A stretch of 64,000 bases of DNA from Phoronis australis (GCA_002633005.1 NMRA01000182.1:693198-757197), one strand, 5' to 3'. Shown: positions 1 through 11,345, counted from the first letter of the stretch. A program made the numbers and translations. Notes: generated by a model not told the origin, from the sequence alone.

Positions 1-2134
1 GCCAAAACGAAAGTGTTTTGGTAAATAAAAACGACCTTTTTGAAACACACCAGCTGGCCTTAACAAAATAAAGCTGAGCCTGATGTTTTATGAGTTTCTC
101 AGTTTCTTAACCCTTTTTACTACAACTTTGTATTTTTTATTAAAAATCGCAAAAAGTACTAGGAAGCGGGTGCCTTTTCGTCGGCAACATCACATCATCG
201 TTTCGCACTATAGCAAGTTATGATATAGCAAGAATGAAGTATAATAAAATCTTGTTTGAACGGAATTATTGATATTTTATGTTATCCTACAAAAATGTCA
301 TTTTCACTTCTTATTTCAAAGCCATTTTTACTCATTTTGTCGCTTTCGCAAATTTATATAAAAAATCATTGGAACATGAGTTAACTTCCACCTGTTACTG
401 CTGATGTTGTTGATCCTATCGCAAGTAAAAAAAACTGGTGTCTTTCATAGTTTTTGTATAGTTAGTTTTTTCCATAACCCACTTAGTCAGTTTTCTGTCA
501 ATCTGTGACTCTCAGATTAAAAGGCTGTAGGTGGCGCTACTCGATTGTGCACTTATTTATTGAGCAAGATGCCAAACAAACAAATATCATTCGTACTACT
601 ATATCAGTGACCAAGAAAACCATGTGAAGCTGTCCGTGAGAATTTTTCTTCACGGATTTTCAGTTTTGGGGGTGCAACAGTAAAAATCTATTATAGGATT
701 AAATAGCTTACAAAAGTCAGTTGTAATATACAGATGAATTGCTACACCTATCACCATCTCATACTTCAGAGAAGCAGGTTTTTTTGCTTAGTGGTCAGTT
801 TTCGAACACCGCAATGGACTAAGAATCCCACGCACTTCTTACAGTGCATGCCGGTTAATTTTGGGACCTCCTGGACAAAATCCTGGGTCTGCACTTGAAA
901 AGGTCCGCTCCAACTATTAGCAAAGTTCATGCTAAAATTAATCAAGGTTTTTGAGAGCACAAGCGAAAATAGATAAATGTGGGTACAAGCAGATGGATAG
1001 TGTTGTTACACCATAGACTATAGATAGGGACTGCCAACTCCCGCTAGAGGGCGTTGAGCATGTCACGGTGCAATGGACATAAGCACCAACGATAAGAGGA
1101 CGCTGCACACGCAGGATAGAAAACTTCCGGTTTTTACGGAAGATTTAGTTAATGAGTAGAATTGCTAGATTTTTGAAGTTCATAAGACTTGTAAAAATAA
1201 AATGCGTATATTGTTCTCTGTCATGTCATTTAAAACATTCACAAGATGATTCAGACATGTTATGAGTTATTAACACCAGAAACGTCTTCAGCTGATTTTC
1301 CCGTGTTTACACATACAGTCGCATCAGCTGATTTCTTTTGCTGAAAGTAATATTAGTGTTTGTTAAATTCAGTACCGTACGAATCAGCTCGTAATCATAA
1401 GTACAAGTATTAACCAACAAAAATGAATTTGTAACAATGTTACACAAAAATATTTGTGTAATTCGCACAGCTTAGTTGTTCCAGGGGGAGGGATAAAAGC
1501 TCACTGACATTGACATATCATTTGCAAAAACTTGCTGTCACTAGTATCAGAGGCCAAAAGTACGTTGTAGGGAAACTTCTAAATATATTTATGATTATGC
1601 GAAATGGGGCTATTCGGTAAATCTGCAATAACTAGAGGGCGTGAGTGTACTAGTGGTGATAGATTAACAGCCTCGATTTCACGAGCCCTTTAAATACATG
1701 GTGAAATGGCTTGCATCCGTGCCAACTGAATCTGAGATTGCGTAAAAAGGGTGCTTCTATGAGAGGAAGTAAGCACGACCTCATACAAAGGTAAGGTTTG
1801 GGATTATTTTAACGATTATTCCATGATTATTCTACCGATACCTGTTAACTGAGGCACTCGCCGATGTCGACTTCGCGGCAGTCAGTCGCCAGTCAGAGTC
1901 TGGTTAATCTTTGTACGTTGTGATATGTGATACAATACTTGACGTAGCAATCGAGATCTTTTCGTACATCAAAGCATTATTATTGTTTGGAATGATTTCT
2001 AAAAGTTTATCAGTGACAGTTACATCAATCAATGCTGAATGTTNGCAGTAATATGGCTTAGCGCGACGACGTATTTTGATAAAAATCCCATCTTTTACCA
2101 GTTGTTTACATGCAGACAGCCACGCATGCGCAAT
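1..2134. other. Anonymous AT-rich DNA, no gene seen
   Basis: I see no credible exon, RNA gene or recognisable element. Short open frames here have no familiar motif. A phrase near 1,009-1,036 (CCATAGACTATAG followed by GCCAACTCC) recurs near 44,404-44,437, so it probably belongs to an unidentified dispersed repeat. One ambiguous base (n) lies at 2,044. Confidence 0.5.
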
Positions 2135-2640
2135 TCAATCACCACTAGTACAGCAGCGACACCGCGAGGAGAATTCTCCGAATAGCCCCATTGTTTCGAT
2201 ACACGGCACAATCTTTATTCCATTCCGTTCGCATCCTCGGAACAAAGTTTGACACTCAACAGAACATCGGTAAAGAAACTGACCAAGAGACATGATTAAA
2301 AGACAAACGATATTTTGAAACATTCTAGTTTCATTATCAAGTGGAAACAAAATGACGCAGTAATACCACCACAGAGTAAGAGCTAGTCAAATACCCAATG
2401 GTACAAAGCAGGTGTGGAATACTGCAAAGACTGACAAATGGAGAGGGTAACAAGAACATCGCGCAAACAAGTGCTGCATGACCCCTTTTGCTGCTCATTC
2501 AAAACAGGCTTCTCGAATGCAATCAAAAGAGACTCCAATACTCTCAATCGCAGCACACCGTGCTCTCCATGTCGACTCAATAGCGGAGTTGCAACGCCGC
2601 CATATTAGAAATGGGTCAGAATGTTGCATTGTGGTCTTAA
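2135..2640 (-). pseudogene. Penelope-like element remnant (C-terminal tail and 3' flank)
   Basis: On the minus strand a peptide from about 2,580 to 2,383 contains LESLLIAFEKPVLNEQQ, identical over that stretch to the C-terminal tail of the GIY-YIG fragment at 24.6-25.0 kb. A second stretch, 2,350-2,135, contains NIVCLLIMSLGQ and matches the sequence just 3' of that fragment (25,110-25,220), so homology covers the tail and its downstream flank. The GIY-YIG core itself is not visible, so this copy is 5'-truncated. Penelope-like elements encode a reverse transcriptase plus a GIY-YIG endonuclease. This piece is dead. Confidence 0.6.
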
Positions 2641-4584
2641 GCCGGTAAAAAAGTACGTCAGCAACCGTGGGGGCGAACCGGCCTCAGGGAGGTTATACGT
2701 GTTGTGTGCCTGGCATGCTATAATACCAGTTAGCGAGATAAAACATTTAGTTACTACCTGTTTCCCAAGTATCAAGAACTGCGTTAAACATGGGTCAGAG
2801 ACATCGGTAGAGCTGTTAGCAAAGGCCGACTTCGTGAATTCTTTCCGACTTCGTAGCATAAAGTATGCAGCGCTCATTTTGAGGGCGGCAAGAAAACGTA
2901 TCTTGGAAACTGCCCAACAATATCTCCCTTCAAAGAAACAGTAACAAATACTCCACGGCGGTTGGTAGTGAAAAAAAAAAACTTTCACTTGACAAGAACC
3001 AAGCCAACATGAGCAATTTTGAGGACAATGCCTCTGCACAATCACCTGTTCTGGGTCAACTCACTTAACATACGCACACTTTTTGCATTGACGCGCTAAG
3101 ATAAAGCGTGCAGAATATTATTATTTACTTTCCACAAAATTGGTGTGCATTGCTATCAAAATTCGTTGTTAAATTACGATCATTTTTCATAAAAGGGCGA
3201 AATCTTGCCGACAAATGCGTAATCGTCGATAGGGCTGGAATTATTGAATAAGAATACAGCTTCGACTCAACGAATTACCTGAAATCCTCCTCAAGTTTTC
3301 CAAATAGCTTGTCTAAGATTTTTAAGTTCTTGTGGAGTCTGGGTTAACTGCAGATTAAGTCCAAATCTGCGCTAGATTGTAGCCCGCAACACGAGAAAAT
3401 CTCTGCACGAACACACATGTCGTTGTCACGTGACGTTTGTTTTGAAGTTTGTATGCGTGTTTGTGAGAGTAAGCGTGCGTGTGCTTGTCATCAGAGTTCA
3501 TTTGCCAGAGTAAATGCGATGTAATGATCTAGGTGTGCATTGTATCCAAAACAATTAACTCAAGCAGTCAAGCAGAGGGTGTTTTAATATTCAGCTTAGC
3601 ACTTGCTGGCCTCATCTGCTAAAAAACGTTCGAGAATTTTTTCGGTAAGACCGATATGTCACTCATTGAGTCGCCGGGTGAGTGGATGCGTGACCGTAGT
3701 GTAACAGCTATTTTTTTGAAGATTTGGGGTGTACATGTAAGGGTGCGAATGTATTCACTATCAGTGGGTCATTTTGACTTTAAAAACACCAATTAAGATT
3801 AGTTAAATAATTTCTCTTAAAAATAATGCAAAAGTTTTTTACGGTATTAGAAACTTTCGGAAATTAGTGCCAATATTTGTTTGGCGATGCTATGTTACCC
3901 GTTTCATGAATAGATAGTTCCCGACTAAACGTCTTCGATGACAGCTGGTACATTATGCAGCGCGCGCTTCTTGCCCGCGTGCTAACACAGGTCGAGTTTT
4001 TTATCAGTCTTCGATTCACGGTTTTCACGTGTAAAAAGAAGTTTGGATTCCTGTTGAGGCCGCAGAAGATCTGTACCGGAAAGAAACAATGCAATGCGGG
4101 TGACAAGTACGCTGCGTCTGTTTTCAAAGTCCAGACCCGCGTAGTGGGGCACAACCCTCGCAAGAGCAGCAAAACGTCTGCGTTCTTTTTGAATCGCGAC
4201 GTAAGTTTGAAGTGTATACGGACATAACGGTGAGGCTCGTGGTCTGCGAATTCAGGACCGTCGGATCTTTCAATTGATAAATTGGAGACGTTAGAACTGC
4301 AGGTAAGGGCATTTTTCGCATGTAGTTCATGGGCTGGGCGCTTTCTTTTGCAAAGTCTGAAAACGTGTTGGGGCATGAGCACTTATTAGGGCGAATAGCG
4401 GCAGAATTACATACAGCAGCGTAGTTTAATGCACATAAATCACACGTCATCCAAACCAATCGGCCATTCCATATACCCTAATCAATCCCAATAGCCTTTG
4501 CGCACCCTAATTTCCGGACATGCGCAATCGTTAAATCGATTCGGTTACAACTCCGCTATTGACGTGTTCTTCACAGTTTTTTAC
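2641..4584. other. Anonymous DNA, no gene seen
   Basis: Open frames of 90-172 codons exist on both strands (for example 3,864-4,382 minus and 2,621-2,944 plus), but they overlap each other antisense, have no family motif and no clear splice context. I do not support any as a gene. Confidence 0.4.
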
Positions 4585-4765
4585 AAGTGATACATATAGA
4601 TTATTACATGGCGAAGTCGTTATCCCCGTTATCTAGAGCCCGAGTGGATTTTGGAGAATTATCGCCCGAGGGGAGTTAGCCCCGAGGGTGATAAATTCTC
4701 CAAAATCCACAAGGGCTCTAGATAAGGGGATAATGGCTGAGAACATGTAACAATCTATTTATACC
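4585..4765. repeat. Foldback (snapback) element, 54-nt arms
   Basis: Arms 4,620-4,673 and 4,680-4,733 are nearly perfect reverse complements around a 6-nt spacer. The outer ends read TTATCCCC and GGGGATAA. Weaker symmetry (TAGATT.TTACATG) extends to about 4,590 and 4,760. There is no coding capacity. It looks like a small non-autonomous palindromic element; its superfamily cannot be told from one copy. Confidence 0.75.
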
Positions 4766-5284
4766 ACATACTAAACGAGAAACATTGCAATGAATCGATT
4801 TACCTTTTCTGACTCTCCACGGCTTTGTAACTACTTTCTGTGTCAGAGGCCCGGGGTCGGAGGTCGTTACCTTCTAAGAAAAGCCGGGCTATTTTTGTCA
4901 AATAATGCTTTTACTCAAAACCAATTGAAAACTTAAATATAATAGAAATAAATTGAATTTATAAATTAAGGTTTACCAACTATTATAGCTTAAAACACGT
5001 TTTTTTCACGCTAAGCTTCGACCGGGAGATTATCGTCTGCTAAAGTAGGTTACCACTGGTAACGGAATATAATTCTCAAGTCAAAGATCCTGAAGACACG
5101 ATACCCGCATTCAAAATGGAGATTGGTGATTTACCAGTAAGAGGACATGAGAGAAAAATTTCACTGAATTAAGATATCATTTTTATGGAAATTATGTGTC
5201 TTATTTTTTGTAGTGTATAAGTACAGTACAATGCGGTTTGTTGAACATGCGATTATTGCGCGTGCTCATTTAAGTATTCTATTT

Positions 5285-5350
5285 TCATTGTTGATGACGT
5301 CAGTCGCTGCATGGCGACCAGCAATTCCAGGGTCCCGGGTTCGACTCCGT
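5285..5350 (+). repeat. tRNA-like SINE head (B box)
   Basis: GGTTCGACTCC at about 5,338-5,348 is an exact RNA polymerase III B-box match, preceded by a GC-rich tRNA-like stretch. An A box is not convincing. The following ~220 nt may be the SINE body. A tRNA-derived SINE or a decayed tRNA pseudogene are the two options. Confidence 0.35.
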
Positions 5351-5479
5351 CCTTGGTTTCCCGCCAAATCGTTATCTCACTAGTGAGATAACTTCATGGG
5401 TTATTACTCGGTTGTATCTGCCATTTGACGCTAATATTGTGGTATAATTACGATTATGAAAAAAGTCATGCTCATTTTA

Positions 5480-5523
5480 GAGAAATGGACATTACGTCTT
5501 AAAAGACCTAATGTCCATTTCTC
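5480..5523. repeat. 44-nt hairpin
   Basis: Fifteen-nt perfect arms (GAGAAATGGACATTA and its complement) enclose a C/C mismatch and an inner palindrome GTCTTAAAAGAC. It lies about 130 nt downstream of the tRNA-like B box, so it may be part of the SINE body. A small RNA hairpin is conceivable but unsupported. Confidence 0.6.
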
Positions 5524-5642
5524 ACTTTCCGTGTCTGAGCATCCTCTAAATAAAAAGGATAGGTTGTAAATATCACAAACACATAGAATATTTGTAAACT
5601 AATATGGAACTAAGAGTTTTATCTGAAACGTGATTTTTCAGA

Positions 5643-5691
5643 GTGAAATCNCCCCCCCCCCCCCCCAACACAAAATCCTGGATCCCCCTGG
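5643..5691. repeat. Poly-C run and end of a 5-bp-TSD MITE
   Basis: An n followed by about 14 C is joined to AAAATCCTGGATCCCCCTG, which matches the right terminus of the MITE at 38,726-38,889. The left end is not identifiable, so this is a fragment. Confidence 0.5.
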
Positions 5692-6218
5692 ATATACATA
5701 TCATTAATATCAGATCAGTAACGGCCATTGTTGAAAGTTTATTCCCTTCTATACCTTATAGTATAAGTCACAAGAATTTACCGGTGAGTGAAAAATTTGT
5801 CAAGTGCTCCCAGTACTTCGATTTTTTGTTGAAACGGATATCAACAGAAAGAAGAAAGTTTAAATAATTCGCTGGCATACTTTTCATTTTCCACCACTTT
5901 GCATGCCAATAGATAAGAGCTTCTGAAAATCATGAAAAATGGCAGAATTTCGCTCTTGCAAAATTTTGGCCATATTAGTTTGATATGGCTCATATATTGT
6001 AGGCGTAGTGACGAATGAGAAACTACTACATTTAGGTGGAGCCAAAATTCCTACAAAATCACAAAATTCAAACTAAAGTTCATCGTTAGCGACTGAGAAT
6101 TCAACTAAATGAACAAAAATATTCAATTAACTCGACTTTTTCAATGGGACAAACTCCTCGATTCTTGTATTGAACTGTGCCAGCATTCGGGCCGATCAAC
6201 AACAACTTGTCAAGTTGA
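5692..6218. other. Anonymous DNA
   Basis: No gene or named repeat recognised between the MITE fragment and Kolobok copy A. Confidence 0.4.
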
Positions 6219-7332
6219 AGGAGCATGCCACACAAAAAACAGCCTATTAATTTATATCAATTTAGACCGAGTAGATCTACTCCATAACGACACGTACGGT
6301 TGCGTTACCTGACACCTGACGGCAGACGGAGGTGTTGAAATTATCCAATGACGTCATCGGTTTCACTCGCAGTCTGTTCAGCAGTTCACAACACGGGTTA
6401 CTGGTGTCAGCTTATCGCTTAAAGTCATCGTTTAACACCAATAAATCATCAAACTTCGATGTAAAACCCTTAAACACACACCGAATTCTTATGAAAACGT
6501 GTTTTATTTCGCTCTTACGGATTTATTGGTATTTGGACACACCGTAGCCTATAGTTTTCCAGGCCAATAAGGTCCGTAGCAGGAGTTTAGGGTCGGAATA
6601 GATAATTTCGAAGTATTTTTCTTGAGATACAGACAGGAGAACCTAGATCTGTATTGTTTAGACTTGTGATTTTTTGAGTTCTAAACACAAAACGCTTGTT
6701 ATCCTGGCCAGTGGCTCGGAGCCCGACTCCGTCGCGGCCGGCCGGATTGACTCGTTATCCCGAGCGGGCTAGTGGCTCGGAAAGGCTGATCAGACATCAC
6801 GAATATAAACCAGCCAATGTTCAGTGGAAACTAAACTTCCAGTCAAGAAAATACTATACTAGTGATCCAAAGATATGTGCATGTGATTATGTAGGTGAAT
6901 TACCACGAAACTGCAAATCTACTTACTCGTCGGGGCCGCGAATTCAGGTTCTGCTTTGGCCACAGCACCGTCAGGGCAGAAGTTGTACATTGACAATCAT
7001 TATTTGAGTAATGTAAATGTAAATAAAGATTCCCCTAACACCTGGCCGTGGGATGGAAATCGAGTTGTTTCACAACAGTTTCTGCCAGCAAACACTAAAT
7101 TAGCTGAGCTCACACGACCCGGTGTCCCGTCAATTAGTTTTATTGCACCGGCCTAAAGCCGGTAACGCAGTGATTTATTCATTGCGGGCTTCTCAAATCA
7201 TTTGCACTCACGAACACTCCAAAGGCATTAAAAATTGGATCCAATGAGACAGACTTTGTTTCAGTTTTATATAAGTATTGGTTAGGTGAGAATAATTCAT
7301 TTTGAAACAGAAAGCTCAGTAATAAACGCCAA

Positions 7333-7495
7333 CATGGCAATTCGCAATCCCTACTTAGGACGAGCTAGAGCTCATCAGTCCCGACTTCGCAGGTGGATCG
7401 TTAAGTTTTACAGGCTATCAATTCGAACAGGAATACAGTGATGAAGAAATACTAGAGAGGCGCCGTGAACAAGCTCAGACAACGGAACGTATGGA
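7333..7495 (+). pseudogene. P2X7R-type leader exon fragment (copy A)
   Basis: An acceptor-like TTTTACAG precedes a frame reading YQFEQEYSDEEILERRREQ, and a GTAAG donor follows directly after GGAGTTATTTG. A YxFEPE-EE-acidic leader of this kind precedes the cysteine-rich P2X7R C-terminal zinc domain in many invertebrate proteins. In copy A the zinc domain itself is missing. Related copy D (40.88-41.2 kb) retains a decayed version. It converges on the THAP remnant on the other strand. Confidence 0.45.
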
Positions 7496-7496
7496 G

Positions 7497-7719
7497 TTAT
7501 TTGGTAAGCCGGTATTCGTCTGGCACTGTCGACGTCTGCAGGCCACAGACACGGAAATGTTTCACGGCCTCATACTTGCTATTTACAGCGTACATTTCAT
7601 TCTTCACTACCATGAGCCACTTACTAAGCATTTCGAACTCTCGAGAAAGTAAAAAACGATATATCCACTTTCCTCGCAACTGCTTAGTTCGGACAAGCGG
7701 GAACGATGCACCGCAACAT
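7497..7719 (-). pseudogene. THAP-domain remnant of a transposase (copy A)
   Basis: Reading leftward from 7,719, the translation resembles a THAP zinc finger: an initial C-x4-C, a core with FEMLSKWLMVVKNE (family pattern FP-x-LRxxWL), then VCGLQ where the usual C-x2-H has Gln, and a TVP motif. The domain is broken by frame changes and no catalytic region follows. THAP domains bind DNA and form the N-terminus of P-element, Kolobok and related transposases. Confidence 0.55.
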
Positions 7720-7896
7720 AGCGGCATTCACTCTGCATATGAACTACTGACGTCGCTAGCGTCGTTTCTCACCTTCCTCACAGGTTAACGCGACACCTAT
7801 TGGCAAGGTAAAGTCGACCGTATGCGAGGCGATGTAGATATAGACCGATTAAGACGGCAAAAAATACTAATTAAATCGGGTGGCATTCTCCTTTAA

Positions 7897-8450
7897 GAAA
7901 ATGGCGCTCCTACACGCCAAATGTGGAAATTGGTGTACATGTACGATGAGTTATTCTCGCAACGAACCTTGCGGTCTGTTTTATGTGAAATTTAGTAGTT
8001 CCTCCAGTTAGAAGTCGTAGCAACAGTTGGATAATCTTTGAAGTTTAGCGGTGGCAATTTTCGTGGTTTTCGTCATAGAAACTAACCACTCCCAGTTATT
8101 CCTGGGAGTTACATTCTTGGCAATAAGTCGGACATCTGTCAAAGTTCTGTCCGGGAATCCAATTGCAGAGTCATTTGACATACTTCATCAAGATACTGGT
8201 TTATATGCATTGGAATGAATTACTTTCTGCAGGTATTGATGCATAATTAGACGATAGCAATAAGTTGAAAACACCTCCGGCTCATGACGAGTTCGGAGAG
8301 TCATGCGAAACTCGAGTATGACGAGTCCGTACAGATATTTTGAGAATAGGTGTCATAAGTTGCTACATAACTTAAACTAGAGTTACAAATATCAAACTTA
8401 CTTCTGGCATGGGCGTTGTCTATGCTTACATGGTGGTACGCAAACACAAA
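7897..8450 (+). repeat. Displaced right part of repeat K
   Basis: This block aligns along its length to 26,124-26,667. Shared landmarks include CCCAGTTATT.CTGGGAG, a run ending GACGAGTCCGTACAG, and GTTACATGGTGGTA at the end. It starts exactly at the right TTAA of Kolobok copy A. In the second K copy this segment follows the piece homologous to 11,206-11,345, which points to an inversion here. Confidence 0.7.
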
Positions 8451-9510
8451 CAATACCCAAACAAAAACAAATGTAAACAATCAGTTAAATCTCTTGAGCC
8501 TAGTCAGTATAGGGACCTTATTAAAGTAATTAAGGTCACATCCAACAACTACTCTTCCGCTGAGTGCATGCTAACAGTTTCATTGCAAAACGTCATGTGT
8601 AACGAGTTAAAAGATCTCCTATAGAAGGCCTTGTCGGGGAAATTTTGTCAACTTTGCTCATGACAACGCAAAATAGGGGCGACCATGGGGAGAGATATGA
8701 GTGGTGACCATTTGGGGAGAAATAATCTTAGCCACTGATGGTCGTGAATAACATTAAAATCTTCAGTCACTTTTGACAGGCGCTTTTTTGGTTTATGTTC
8801 AGTCTGAGACTCGTTTGGTACACCTTTCGTCAAAGCGTACTTTTTACACGATTGATTCTAAGGTATTACTTCTACTGAGATTTTTCAAACAAGTGATTGA
8901 TTATTTTGAGAACTGTCTAGTATCTTAAACATGAGTATTGAGAAAAATAAGATGATCTTTGTGTTCCAGTACACTTGTTTTCTTCAAACAAAATGCAGTT
9001 TTTTGACTTGTGTAGAAATGGATCATACACTAAACCTAGCACAACTTCAAGAAACTGTGGTTTTGAGTCGCATGAACGGAACATACATATTGTGGAATTT
9101 TTAGCAGTCGCTGCAACACCAAATAGTTTAGATACTGGTTTGGGAAGCTGGTAACTTGGATACCACTCAAAGTATTATGTTTTCAACCGTAAATATGCGT
9201 ATCTGTCATTTTCGGAAACCGCAAATTCCAGTGCGGCACGTACCACCATGCTCGACCGCTTTTGTATAGTAGAAGAAGCATGGCGCTACTCCTTTGCATA
9301 TGTAATCGTAGATACTCCTAAAGAGATTCGCGACTTCGTGACGCAAAAGTACGTGAGCAGGATTCAAAACTTCCGGTCTCATGGCTAAGCATAGTAACGA
9401 AGGTAAACTTTGGTTTTTATTTCGCGCACATCAAGCACATTTTTGAGTTTGAAACTAATTTGTTGTGTTTAATGCAAACTAAATCGCAAATGCTAGGAAA
9501 CCTGTCGGAA
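8451..9510. other. Anonymous DNA
   Basis: No gene recognised. Open frames at 8,409-8,624 and 8,648-8,833 have no family features. Confidence 0.4.
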
Positions 9511-9514
9511 TTAA

Positions 9515-11201
9515 AGGAGAATGCCACCCGATTTAATTAGTTTTTTTGCCGTCTTAATCGGTCTAAATCCACATCGTCTCGCATACGGTCGACCTTACCT
9601 TGCCAAGAGGTGTCGCGTTAACCTGTGAGGATGGTGAGAAACGACGCTAGGGACGTCAGTTGTTCATATGCAGATTGAATGCCGCTATGTTGCGGTGCAT
9701 CGTTTCGGCTTGTCCGAACAAAGCAGTTGCGAGGAAAGTGGATATATCGTTTTTTTTTACTTTCTCGAGAGTCCGAAATGCTTAGGAAGTGGCTCATGGT
9801 AGTGAAGAATAAAATGCACGCTGTAAATAGCAAGTATGAGGCCGTGAAACATCTCCGTGACTTTGGCCTGCAGACGTCGACAGTGCCAGACGAATACCGG
9901 CTTACCAAATAACTCCATACATGTACGTTCCGTTGTTTGAGCTTGTTCACGGCGCCTCTCTAGTATTTCTTCGTCACTGTATTCCTGTTCGAATTGATAG
10001 CCTGTAAAACTTAACGATCCACTTGCGAAGTCGGGACTGATGAGCTCTAGCTCGTCCTAAGTAGGGATTGCGAATTGCCATGTTGGCGTTTATTACTGAG
10101 CTTTCTGTTTCAAAATGAATTATTCTCACCTAACCAATACTTATATAAAACTGAAACAAAGTCTGTCTCATTGGATCCAATTTTTAATGCCTTTGGAGTG
10201 TTCGTGAGTGCAAATGATTTGAGAAGCCCGCAATGAATAAATCACTGCGTTACCGGCTTTAGGCCGGTGCAATAAAACTAATTGACGGGACACCGGGTCG
10301 TGTGAGCTCAGCTAATTTAGTGTTTGCTGGCAGAAACTGTTGTGAAACAACTCGATTTCCATCCCACGGCCAGGTGTTAGGGGAATCTTTATTTACATTT
10401 ACAGTACTCAAATAATGATTGTCAATGTACAACTTCTGCCCTGACGGTGCTGTGGCCAAAGCAGAACCTGAATTCGCGGCCCCGACGAGTAAGTAGATTT
10501 GCAGTTTCGTGGTAATTCACCAACATAATCACATGCACATATCTTTGGATCACTAGTATAGTATTTTCTTGACTGGAAGTTTAGTTTCCACTGAACTTTG
10601 GCTGGTTTATGTTCGTGATGTCTGATCAGCCTTTCCGAGCCACTAGCCCGCTCGGGATAACGAGTCAATCCGGCCGGCCGCGATGGAGTCGGGCTCGGAG
10701 CCACTGGCCAGGATAACAAACGTTTTGTGTTTAGAACTCAAAAAATCACAAGTCTAAACAACACCGATCTAGGTTCTCATGTCTGTATCTCACGAAAAAT
10801 ACTTCGAAATTATCTCCGAACAGACCCCAATCTCCTGCTACCGACCTTATTGGTCTGCCGAACTTTCTAGGCTACGGTGTGTCCAAATACCAATAAATCC
10901 TTCAGAGCGAAATAAAACAACACGTTTTTATAAGAGCTCGGTGTATTTTTAAGGGTTTTACATCGAATTTTGATGATGTATTGGTGTTAAACGATGACTT
11001 CAAGCGATAAGCTAAAACCAGTAACCCGTGTTGTGAACTGCTGAACAGACATGGGTGTGAAACCGATGACGTCATTGGATGATTTCAACACCTCCGTCTG
11101 CCGTCAGGTGTCAGATAACGCAACCGTACGTGTCGTTATGGAGTCGAACTACTGGATCTTAATTGATTCTAATTGGGTTGTTTTTTGGGTGGCATGCTCC
11201 T
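9515..11201 (+). mobile_element. Kolobok-like non-autonomous DNA transposon, copy B (inverted to A)
   Basis: The termini AGGAGAATGCCACCC and GGGTGGCATGCTCCT are flanked by TTAA at 9,511-9,514 and 11,202-11,205. The copy is near-identical to A along its length but in opposite orientation, 1.6 kb away. It shares the GC-rich block around 10,670 and the small GGCCTAAAGCC-type hairpin near 10,255. It contains the THAP remnant on the plus strand. The right flank is a piece of repeat K; the left flank is unrelated to K. Confidence 0.75.
9687..9912 (+). pseudogene. THAP-domain remnant (copy B), best preserved
   Basis: From ATG at 9,687 the frame reads MLRCIVSACPNKAVARK, a typical THAP N-terminus with C-x4-C. 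It continues through DISFF into a 9-T run (9,750-9,758), after which the frame shifts to SEMLRKWLMVVKNK. The second half (FGLQ, then TVPDEY) has lost the C-x2-H ligands. The T-run slip and the missing ligands show it is no longer functional. On the minus strand the P2X7R-type leader overlaps its end (about 9,905-10,010). Confidence 0.6.
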
Positions 11202-11205
11202 TTAA

Positions 11206-11345
11206 ATTTCTCCTCTGCCAGTTCACGTCTTTTCTTAGTGGTACTAACTCTTTCAATCTCAGTGACAAAATGGCACATATTTTGTACATACAATCTTTCA
11301 ACTCCAAGCGCAGATGGGGTGGGGATTTGTTTATTTGTCCCTAAT
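11206..11345 (-). repeat. Repeat K, inner fragment (minus)
   Basis: This is the reverse complement of about 26,000-26,119. On the coding-like strand both copies keep QNM.HF.TEIERVS.TK..RELA, so a decayed ORF of K is likely. It abuts the TTAA of Kolobok copy B. Confidence 0.6.

Larger units (their letters stand above)
6219..7892 (-). mobile_element. Kolobok-like non-autonomous DNA transposon, copy A
   Basis: The inverted termini read AGGAGCATGCCAC on the left and GTGGCATTCTCCT on the right. They are flanked by TTGA (6,215-6,218) and TTAA (7,893-7,896). Copies B (9,515-11,201) and C (22,085-23,724) have the same ends, both flanked by TTAA. Inside are a THAP-domain remnant on the minus strand reading inward from the right end and a P2X7R-type leader fragment on the plus strand. 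TTAA target duplications together with a THAP-bearing transposase are known for the Kolobok superfamily; that assignment is an inference. At about 1.67 kb the copy lacks most of any transposase. Conserved open frames at 6,696-7,156 match B almost exactly, which reflects recent copying rather than selection. Confidence 0.7.

Noticed and set aside
2605-3045. 146-codon minus ORF and overlapping 107-codon plus ORF
   Set aside because: They are antisense overlaps with no recognisable motif on either strand.
7465-7788. 107-codon plus-strand ORF conserved in copies A, B and C
   Set aside because: It is antisense to the THAP remnant; conservation follows from recent copying, and the THAP strand explains the pattern better.
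8283-8340. Possible hammerhead ribozyme (GACGAGTCC, CGAAAC)
   Set aside because: The core CTGANGA is absent on either strand (the sequence has ATGACGA), and no stem II pairs GTCC with a GGAC next to GAAA.
10037-10062. CTGATGAGCTCTAGCTCGTCC as a hammerhead core
   Set aside because: The stem closes, but GTCC follows where GAAA is required; the match is just a GAGCT palindrome.
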